Shown piece by piece: positions 1 through 4,148 of a DNA stretch of 5,046 nt (the first letter of the stretch is position 1; every line of letters begins with the position of its first letter). The stretch is from Thermoplasmata archaeon. GTDB taxonomy: Archaea; Thermoplasmatota; Thermoplasmata; Lutacidiplasmatales; UBA184. A program made the translations under genes and the position numbers. The DNA lies in the NCBI GenBank assembly GCA_030043545.1, contig JASHXM010000142.1:1-5046 (forward strand). The letters are read 5' to 3'. Under the pieces are notes generated by a model. The model was not told the DNA's origin. It worked only from the letters and a program-made list of their open reading frames with translations, and did not search any database.

Positions 1-128
1 TGCGCTGGCGCAAGCGCGAGAAGAAGATCCGGGCGGTCGTCTCCGCCCGAGAGATCTACCCGGACGACCCGTGGTCGAACGCCCGGGCGTGGGCGCGGAC
101 CGAGGTCCAGTTCGTCGTCCGAACGTAG
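1..128 (+). CDS. 3' end of an unrecognised gene (partial, cut by the window edge)
   Basis: Reading from base 3 there is an open frame of 41 codons ending at TAG 126-128. The visible tail starts RWRKREKKIRAVVSAREI and ends in TEVQFVVRT. It is rich in Arg and Lys at first, then has a Trp/Asp/Pro patch (YPDDPW) and an aromatic-hydrophobic end. Third codon positions are almost all G or C, as in the confident genes nearby, which supports real coding. The gene begins upstream of the window and no domain can be recognised from this fragment. It lies 44 nt before msrA on the same strand with no clear promoter between them, so the two could be co-transcribed. The product is unknown. Confidence 0.6.
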   Translation, partial: RWRKREKKIRAVVSAREIYPDDPWSNARAWARTEVQFVVRT

Positions 129-172
129 CGGCGGAACGCCGAGCTCAAGAGCCCGCCCCGGGTGGACGGTCC

Positions 173-748
173 ATGCCGGCGGAGCCCCCCGCGAGCCGTT
201 CGGAGTCGATCGTCCTCGGCGGTGGCTGCTTCTGGTGCACGGAGGCGGTGTTCTCCGAGCTCCGCGGCGTGGAGCGGGTGCTGCCGGGGTACGCGGGCGG
301 GACCGTTGAGCGCCCATCGTACGAGGCCGTGTGCACCGGACGCACCGGCCACGCGGAGGTCGTCGAGGTCGTCTTCGACCCGGCGACGATCTCGCTCCAC
401 GACCTGCTCGTCGTCTTCTTCACGACGCACGACCCGACGACCGTCGACCGCCAGGGGCCCGACTCGGGGACGCAGTACCGCTCGACCGTCCTCTACCGGT
501 CCGACGCCCAGCGGTCGGTCGCCGAGGGCGTGATCCGGGAGATCGAGGCGGAGCGGGTCTACCGTCGGCCGATCGTGACCCGGCTCGAACCGCTCCGCAC
601 GTTCTTCCCGGCCGAGGAGTACCACCGCCGGTACTTCGAGCGCCACCCCGAGCAGGCGTACTGCCAAGCGGTGATCGCCCCCAAGGTCGCGAAGTTCCGC
701 AAGGCCCACGCGGCCCGGCTCGCGACCGCGTTCGGCCCGGCGCCTTAG
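173..748 (+). CDS. msrA: Peptide-methionine (S)-S-oxide reductase MsrA
   Basis: This 191-residue cytoplasmic enzyme reduces the S-epimer of methionine sulfoxide in proteins and free methionine, repairing oxidative damage at the expense of thioredoxin-like donors. The GCFWC signature is at residues 18-22, with catalytic Cys19 and the Phe20-Trp21 methyl pocket. CTGRTGHAEVV (54-64) carries Glu62, and DSGTQYRS (97-104) carries Asp97 and Tyr102, matching the substrate-polarising Glu/Asp/Tyr of the family. Cys164 in YCQAVI is the likely resolving cysteine; Cys22 could also take part. The length is normal and no MsrB domain is fused. The frame stays open upstream to an ATG at 71, but those residues overlap the preceding gene and lie before the conserved start of the family. 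ATG 173, with a weak GGTGG at 161-165, is therefore preferred. Its stop overlaps the stop of the convergent exporter gene. Confidence 0.95.
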   Translation: MPAEPPASRSESIVLGGGCFWCTEAVFSELRGVERVLPGYAGGTVERPSYEAVCTGRTGHAEVVEVVFDPATISLHDLLVVFFTTHDPTTVDRQGPDSGTQYRSTVLYRSDAQRSVAEGVIREIEAERVYRRPIVTRLEPLRTFFPAEEYHRRYFERHPEQAYCQAVIAPKVAKFRKAHAARLATAFGPAP

Positions 749-1323
749 ACGACGGCGAGGAACGCAAAGTAGGCGGCGAACCCGAGCAGGATCGCCCCGG
801 CCCCGAGGGAGACGGCCCGGGCGGCCCGCGGTCGGGCCTCCACCCCGCGGGCGACGGCGAGCGGCAGGACGACGACCCAGATCGCCACGGCCGCGAACAG
901 GGCGAGGAGCAGCACGGCGCCCCCGAACCGGACGACGGCGAGCCCGGCCGTCAGCCACCAGACGATCTGGAACGGGTTCGTCACGCCGACCGCGAGCGAC
1001 TGGGCGTACGTTCGGACCGCCGTGGCGGTCATCGGCCCGGAGGTCGGGGGCCGGACGAGCTGGCGTACGCCGAAGTACGCGAGCGCGACCGCTCCCGCAG
1101 CGTCGATCGGTCGGATGGCGACCGCGACGTCGACGGCGCCCGCGACGGTGAAGACGACGGCGGCCAGGACCGCGTCGGCCGTCATCGCCCCGAGGCCGGT
1201 CACGAACCCGGCGCGGAACGACCGGGTCGAGGCGGCGACGATCAGCGCGTTCATCGGGCCGGGCGGGACGGTGAGCGAGAAGCCGAGCAGGAGGCCGAAC
1301 CCGACGAGCTCCCCCGCGTTCAT
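745..1323 (-). CDS. LysE/RhtB-family membrane exporter
   Basis: This 192-residue integral membrane protein resembles the LysE/RhtB superfamily, whose members export amino acids or related small solutes using the proton motive force. The family hallmark PPGPMNALI is at residues 20-28 in the first hydrophobic segment. GLGAMTAD (43-50) provides the conserved Gly and Asp in the second. TNPFQIVWW (115-123) corresponds to the NPK-type motif of the family, with Phe-Gln replacing the usual Lys region. Hydrophobic stretches at about 6-28, 38-62, 74-90, 108-132, 135-158 and 170-191 suit the usual six-segment layout. Family members are typically about 200 residues. ATG 1321-1323 lies 24 nt after the stop of the upstream membrane protein gene, with no promoter-like AT island between, so the two probably form an operon. 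The substrate cannot be deduced. The TAA stop overlaps the msrA stop in the opposite orientation. Confidence 0.88.
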   Translation of the reverse strand: MNAGELVGFGLLLGFSLTVPPGPMNALIVAASTRSFRAGFVTGLGAMTADAVLAAVVFTVAGAVDVAVAIRPIDAAGAVALAYFGVRQLVRPPTSGPMTATAVRTYAQSLAVGVTNPFQIVWWLTAGLAVVRFGGAVLLLALFAAVAIWVVVLPLAVARGVEARPRAARAVSLGAGAILLGFAAYFAFLAVV

Positions 1324-1347
1324 CGGCGGCGGGCGCGGCGGTCCGGG

Positions 1348-1692
1348 TTACCCGGCGTCCGGGCGGTCCGACGCGGGCGCCCCGGTTCCGGCCGACGGCG
1401 GGACCCAGATGTAGGCGAGGAGCGCGCCCAGCATGACGAGGAAGAAGCCGACGATGAACCCGGCGACCGCGTAGAAGATGCTGATGATCGAGAGCGTGGC
1501 GGCGGTGAAGGCGAGCACCGTCCGCTGGCCCGGCACGAGCGGGATGAGGACGCCGACGAGGATCGTGAGCCCGCCGACGCCCGCGCCGATCTCCCCTCCG
1601 TCGCCCCCGACGCCGATCAGGACGAGCCCGGCGAGGAGGACCGCGACGCCGCCGACGGCGACCAACAGTCCGGGCAGCACCGGCCGGGCCAC
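1348..1692 (-). CDS. Small four-helix membrane protein, DUF6114-like
   Basis: A small hydrophobic protein with four predicted membrane segments, at about residues 6-28, 35-55, 58-78 and 79-98 of the 114-residue form. The Gly-rich first pair, the PLVPG turn and the final GFFLVMLGALLAYIWVPP followed by a polar Ala/Pro/Asp tail resemble DUF6114 membrane proteins of Actinobacteria and archaea, whose function is unknown. This match is from memory of the family pattern. The start is uncertain because in-frame GTG codons occur at 1713, 1692 and 1680. The AT-rich promoter element at 1725-1736 would place the transcript start near 1703-1708, which excludes GTG 1713 and favours GTG 1692. If that element is not the promoter, the protein would be 121 residues starting at 1713. 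It lies upstream of the LysE-type exporter in a probable two-gene operon. TAA 1348-1350 ends it. Confidence 0.7.
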   Translation of the reverse strand: MARPVLPGLLVAVGGVAVLLAGLVLIGVGGDGGEIGAGVGGLTILVGVLIPLVPGQRTVLAFTAATLSIISIFYAVAGFIVGFFLVMLGALLAYIWVPPSAGTGAPASDRPDAG

Positions 1693-1724
1693 GCGACTCC
1701 CTCGCGCTCCCACCGGGCCGGGGG

Positions 1725-1736
1725 TATTACGTTAGC
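1725..1736 (-). promoter_or_regulatory. Probable archaeal promoter of the DUF6114-like/exporter operon
   Basis: Read on the minus strand the element is GCTAACGTAATA, an AT-rich island in otherwise GC-only sequence. It aligns position by position with the elements before the zinc-finger gene (GCAAACCTATTT) and the cyclic-nucleotide-binding gene (GCAACTCTATAT), with a BRE-like left half and a TATA-like right half. TAATA begins 16 nt before GTG 1713 but 37 nt before GTG 1692, which argues for the later start codon. Confidence 0.5.
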
Positions 1737-1780
1737 CGACGAGCGCCCCGCGGCGCGGCCAGACCGAGGGCGGGATGCGG

Positions 1781-1792
1781 GCAAACCTATTT
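1781..1792 (+). promoter_or_regulatory. Probable BRE/TATA promoter of the mini zinc-finger gene
   Basis: GCAAACCTATTT combines a BRE-like GCAAA with a TATA-like TATTT that begins 32 nt before ATG 1820. Transcription would therefore start just before that ATG, giving a leaderless or very short-leader mRNA. The element lies inside the extended reading frame that starts at ATG 1775, which is why the ATG at 1820 is taken as the real start. Confidence 0.6.
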
Positions 1793-1819
1793 CGGCCCCT
1801 CCGTCGCTACGAGCGGCCG

Positions 1820-1987
1820 ATGGCGCCCGCTCCCCCGATCGATACGGTCGGCCCTCGCCCGAGCGAACTGGTCCTCTACCGATGTCTCGTCTGCGGCTTC
1901 CAGTCGCTGAAGGGCGACGAGATCGGCGAGCACCTCATGCAGCACACCGAGGCCGCGAAGTACACGTTCGCGACCGTCGTGAAGTAG
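1820..1987 (+). CDS. Mini C2H2 zinc-finger protein (55 aa)
   Basis: This 55-residue protein consists of a short Pro-rich lead (residues 2-18) and one classical zinc-finger pattern. Cys22-x2-Cys25-x12-His38-x3-His42 matches the C2H2 spacing, with Phe27 and Leu39 near the usual hydrophobic core positions. A short tail ends in ATVVK. Single-finger proteins of this size occur widely in archaea; where studied they bind DNA or partner proteins, but the role of this one is unknown. The same frame could start at ATG 1775 and give 70 residues. The promoter element at 1781-1792 lies inside that extension, so ATG 1820 is chosen. The gene faces the divergent membrane-protein operon across 127 bp and converges on the cyclic-nucleotide-binding gene with only 16 bp between stop codons. 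No membrane segment or signal peptide is seen. Confidence 0.8.
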   Translation: MAPAPPIDTVGPRPSELVLYRCLVCGFQSLKGDEIGEHLMQHTEAAKYTFATVVK

Positions 1988-2003
1988 GCGGCCGCGCGCG
2001 TCG

Positions 2004-2444
2004 TCAGTGCGACGGCGACGGCGCCGACTCCTGGAGCCGTCGGGCCATCTCGGCGAGGATCGTCCGGATCACCGTCGGTCGGTTCGACGCGAATCCCCAG
2101 AACTCCCAGCGCGACAGCACCGCGACGCGCGTCGGCTCGAGCGGCACCACGTCGGCCGAGCGGACGCGGTCGTCGAACAGCGCGAGCTCGCCGAAGAAAT
2201 CGCCCCGGCCCAGCCGGGCGACGGAGCGGCCGGCCTTGCGGATGTCGACCCGTCCCTTGAGAATGACGTAGAAACCGATCCCCTTCTCCCCGCGTTTGAC
2301 GACCGGCGCGCCGGGGGCGAGGTCCAGGACCTTGGAGAACCGGGCGAGCCGCTTGAGGTGCCGGGGGGCGAGCTCGGCGAACAGCGGGGCTTGCGAGAAC
2401 GCATCGACGATCTCGGCGAGCTCGTTGCGGGCGGCGGGCGCCAT
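2004..2444 (-). CDS. Stand-alone cyclic-nucleotide-binding (CRP-fold) domain protein
   Basis: This 146-residue soluble protein is essentially one cyclic-nucleotide-binding (CNB/cNMP) beta-roll domain. An N-terminal helical lead (8-36, with FSQAPLFAELAPRHLKRLA typical of the family) is followed by the beta-roll. The turn GIGFYVILKGRVDI is at 55-68, and the phosphate-binding cassette GELALFDDRVRSA is at 85-97. Glu86 and the Arg95-Ser96-Ala97 triad match the CRP residues that hold the cyclic phosphate and ribose, so nucleotide binding is plausible. A C-terminal helix (about 127-140) ends the protein. There is no helix-turn-helix, kinase, channel or phosphodiesterase domain, so it is not a complete CRP-type repressor or activator. 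It may act through a partner. ATG 2442-2444 is chosen because the promoter element lies 28 nt upstream and inside the longer in-frame extension that reaches 2540. It is divergent from the FAD/Fe-S oxidoreductase gene. Confidence 0.88.
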   Translation of the reverse strand: MAPAARNELAEIVDAFSQAPLFAELAPRHLKRLARFSKVLDLAPGAPVVKRGEKGIGFYVILKGRVDIRKAGRSVARLGRGDFFGELALFDDRVRSADVVPLEPTRVAVLSRWEFWGFASNRPTVIRTILAEMARRLQESAPSPSH

Positions 2445-2452
2445 ACGGCGCC
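2437..2452 (-). repeat. GGCGCC inverted repeat around the start codon of the CNB gene
   Basis: Two GGCGCC words (2437-2442 and 2447-2452) flank four bases. In RNA of the minus strand they could form a six-pair all-GC stem with loop GUAU, which would hide most of the AUG. If the transcript starts at about 2445-2447, as the promoter spacing suggests, the 5' arm is not transcribed and the hairpin cannot form. Any function is therefore conditional on the transcript start. Confidence 0.35.
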
Positions 2453-2467
2453 GGACCCGGACCGCGG

Positions 2468-2479
2468 ATATAGAGTTGC
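2468..2479 (-). promoter_or_regulatory. Probable BRE/TATA promoter of the cyclic-nucleotide-binding gene
   Basis: On the minus strand the element is GCAACTCTATAT. A BRE-like GCAAC precedes TATAT, whose first base is 28 nt before ATG 2444. It is the best TATA box on this side of the divergent region and implies a leaderless or nearly leaderless transcript. Confidence 0.65.
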
Positions 2480-2560
2480 CCTCGGCGACAGCGGCGGCGG
2501 GCCGGCCCTCCCGGCGTCCGGCCGTGCCACGCCCTCGCACCCGGTGCCCGCGGTCCGGAC

Positions 2561-2571
2561 CCCTTAAGAGG
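2561..2571 (+). promoter_or_regulatory. Possible promoter of the FAD/Fe-S oxidoreductase gene
   Basis: CCCTTAAGAGG, with the core CTTAAG at 2563-2568, is the only AT-rich island between the divergent start codons on this side. It would place a transcript start near 2590 and give a leader of about 28 nt, longer than at the other genes here. No convincing BRE or Shine-Dalgarno sequence accompanies it, so the assignment is tentative. Copies of CCGGACC at 2555-2561 and 2574-2580 bracket it. Confidence 0.4.
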
Positions 2572-2617
2572 GCCCGGACCTCTCTAGCGAACGGAGTTCC
2601 CTCGCCGGGGCCGGTCC

Positions 2618-4051
2618 ATGACGTCCGCGACGTCCCGCTACACGCGCATCGAGGTGCCGGAGGAGCGGCCGGAGGAGCGGGTCGAGGATTTCCGCGAGGT
2701 GCTGCACGCGTACTCGAAGGAGGAGGCGGTCCTCGAGGCGCAACGGTGCCTCCAGTGCGACCTGCCGTTCTGCGTCGAGGCGTGCCCGATCACCCAGGAC
2801 TGCCGCGGCTACATCGGGCTCATCGCGGACGGTCAGTTCGACGCGGCCGCCCACCTCACCCTCGTCGCCAATCCGCTGTCGACGACCCTCTGCAAGGTCT
2901 GCTACCACTACTGCGAGGACGCCTGCGTCATGAAGGGACGCGGAACGCCGATCGCGATTCGCCACCTCAAGCGCGCCGCCCTCGATTTCGGCAACTCGCA
3001 CCGGATGTACGTGCCGAGCGCTCCGAAGCACCAGCGCGTCGCGGTCGTCGGCGCCGGGCCGGCCGGCCTGATGGCGGCGTGGGAGCTCGGGCTCCGCGGC
3101 TACGGCGTTACGGTGATCGAAAAGCAGCCGGCGGTCGGCGGCCAGGCCGGCGCGATCCCCCGCTACCGCATGCCCCACCACGAGTTGCTGGTCGACCTGC
3201 AGCGGTTCCGCAACCTGGACGTGACGTTCGTCGAGGGGAAGACGGCCGGAGTCGACTTCACCCCCGAGAGCCTGCTCAAGGAGGGGTACCGCGCGGTCTT
3301 CCTCGCGATCGGCGCCTCCCGGGCGAACACCCCGGGAGTGCCGGGCGAGTCGCTGCCGGGCGTGATCTTCGCCCTCGACTTCCTCTACGACGTGAACCAG
3401 AACCGGCCGGTGCAGCTCGGCGAGAAGATCGTCGTCGTCGGAGGCGGGGACGTCGCGGTCGACGCGGTCCGCTCTTCGCTGCGTCTCTCCCCGGGGGCCC
3501 ACGTGACGATGGCGTACCGGCGCACGCGGGCCGAGTCGCCCGCTGGGGAGGAGGAGATCCGGGAGACCGAGCCCGAAGGGATCGAGTTCCGCTGGCTCGT
3601 CTCCCCGCAGCGAATCCTGGGCGGTTCCCGCGTCGAGGGGATCGTCTTCGACAAGATGGAGCTCGCGCCGCCCGACGCGTCGGGCCGGCGGGCGATCCGC
3701 CCGGTCCCCGGCGTCTCCGAGACGATCGAATGCGACACGGTGATCCTCGCGGTCGGCGAAAAGGCGGACCTCACCGGGTTCCCCGCCGAGCTGAAGCTCG
3801 CGATCGGAACGAAGGGGTGGCCCGAAGGATCGCGCGCGGACACGATGACCGCCGTCGACGGGATCTTCGCGGCGGGGGGCCGATCGGTCGTCCACGCGAT
3901 GGCCGCCGGGACCCGGGCGGCCGATGGGATCGACGCGTACCTCGCGAAGCTGGACGGTCGCACCCCGACCCCCCGCCCCGACCCGTTCGGGGACGGCACC
4001 GCGCCGCCGTGGATCCCGAAGGGGTATTCCGGCCCGGTCTGGCGTCCGTAG
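2618..4051 (+). CDS. FAD/Fe-S NAD(P)H oxidoreductase, glutamate synthase small subunit-like (GltD/NfnB type)
   Basis: A 477-residue protein of the GltD/NfnB/dihydropyrimidine dehydrogenase N-domain family, which moves electrons between NAD(P)H, FAD and two [4Fe-4S] clusters. The N-terminal Fe-S domain carries Cys44-x2-Cys47-x4-Cys52-x3-Cys56 and Cys92-x2-Cys95-x3-Cys99-x3-Cys103, plus Cys62. The FAD Rossmann motif GAGPAG is at 145-150. A second nucleotide-binding motif, GGGDVAVDA (275-283), is followed by YRRTRAESPA (300-309); the arginines there usually favour NADPH. The C-terminal FAD motif is abnormal: GIFAAGGRSVVHAMAAG (415-431) lacks the Asp of the usual GIFAAGD and about five residues of the following loop. 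No large glutamate synthase or other partner subunit lies next to it, so the electron partner is unknown and 'glutamate synthase' should not be assumed. ATG 2618 directly precedes the conserved domain. A SufR-like gene follows after 97 bp with its own promoter. Confidence 0.93.
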   Translation: MTSATSRYTRIEVPEERPEERVEDFREVLHAYSKEEAVLEAQRCLQCDLPFCVEACPITQDCRGYIGLIADGQFDAAAHLTLVANPLSTTLCKVCYHYCEDACVMKGRGTPIAIRHLKRAALDFGNSHRMYVPSAPKHQRVAVVGAGPAGLMAAWELGLRGYGVTVIEKQPAVGGQAGAIPRYRMPHHELLVDLQRFRNLDVTFVEGKTAGVDFTPESLLKEGYRAVFLAIGASRANTPGVPGESLPGVIFALDFLYDVNQNRPVQLGEKIVVVGGGDVAVDAVRSSLRLSPGAHVTMAYRRTRAESPAGEEEIRETEPEGIEFRWLVSPQRILGGSRVEGIVFDKMELAPPDASGRRAIRPVPGVSETIECDTVILAVGEKADLTGFPAELKLAIGTKGWPEGSRADTMTAVDGIFAAGGRSVVHAMAAGTRAADGIDAYLAKLDGRTPTPRPDPFGDGTAPPWIPKGYSGPVWRP

Positions 4052-4093
4052 GCGCCCATCGTCCGCCGGCCCCGTCACGCGGCGCCGGGCGAG

Positions 4094-4114
4094 TTCGTTC
4101 AGTTTGTTAACGAA
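4094..4114. promoter_or_regulatory. Candidate operator: TTCGTT-N9-AACGAA dyad
   Basis: A perfect inverted repeat with six-base arms (4094-4099 and 4109-4114) lies just upstream of the TATA box of the SufR-like gene. Its right arm overlaps the BRE-like CGAAAA. A dimeric winged-helix protein bound here would compete with TFB, so autoregulation by the downstream gene product is plausible but inferred. The sequence is not the CAAC-N6-GTTG site recalled for bacterial SufR. The T-rich part may also help terminate the preceding transcript. Confidence 0.4.
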
Positions 4115-4128
4115 AAGCCGTATTAATT
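4111..4128 (+). promoter_or_regulatory. BRE/TATA promoter of the SufR-like regulator gene
   Basis: CGAAAAGCCG followed by TATTAATT (4121-4128) is the most AT-rich stretch in the window. TATTAATT begins 28 nt before ATG 4149, the same spacing as at the cyclic-nucleotide-binding gene. It supports ATG 4149 as the start and a leaderless mRNA that would also carry the downstream dehydrogenase gene. Confidence 0.7.
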
Positions 4129-4148
4129 CGCCGGCGGTGCTCGGGCCG

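Larger units (their letters stand above)
2445..2617. other. Divergent intergenic region with a CCGGACC cluster
   Basis: This 173-bp region separates the cyclic-nucleotide-binding gene (minus) from the FAD/Fe-S oxidoreductase gene (plus) and holds a promoter for each. The word CCGGACC occurs at 2451-2457, 2457-2463, 2555-2561 and 2574-2580. A perfect palindrome, GGTCCGGACC, spans 2552-2561. The first pair sits between the minus-strand TATA box and its start codon; the second pair brackets the plus-strand CTTAAG. The copies could be shared regulatory sites, though GC-rich words recur easily in this genome. Confidence 0.35.

Noticed and set aside
71..172. N-terminal extension of msrA from ATG 71
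   Set aside because: It overlaps the end of the preceding gene, and the added residues are Arg/Pro/Gly-rich and unlike MsrA N-termini. ATG 173 fits the family start.
56..958. Minus-strand open frame of 300 codons opposite msrA
   Set aside because: It is antisense to a clear MsrA and has an Arg-rich composition with no recognisable motif.
1343..1355. 13-bp palindrome CCGGGT-T-ACCCGG at the membrane protein/exporter junction
   Set aside because: It overlaps a stop codon, has only one central base and so cannot form an RNA hairpin. Short GC palindromes are expected often in this composition, and no promoter is nearby.
331..2271. Plus-strand open frame of 646 codons across msrA, the exporter, the membrane protein and the zinc-finger gene
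   Set aside because: It is a composition artefact of GC-rich DNA with few stop codons. The product is a monotonous Arg/Gly/Asp/Pro chain with no domain, and it overlaps genes with clear family motifs in other frames.
2445..2540. N-terminal extension of the cyclic-nucleotide-binding gene up to 2540
   Set aside because: The TATA box at 2468-2472 lies within this stretch, so it would not be transcribed. The conserved domain begins after ATG 2444.
4052..4093. Possible GC hairpin terminator after the oxidoreductase gene
   Set aside because: The stretch is GC-rich, but I see no clean stem followed directly by a T run. The T-rich bases at 4094-4107 are better explained as part of the next promoter's dyad.
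2296..4110. Plus-strand open frame of 604 codons overlapping the oxidoreductase
   Set aside because: It lies out of frame with the GltD-like gene, whose Cys clusters and Rossmann motifs are unmistakable. The alternative product is Arg/Gly/Pro-rich without motifs.
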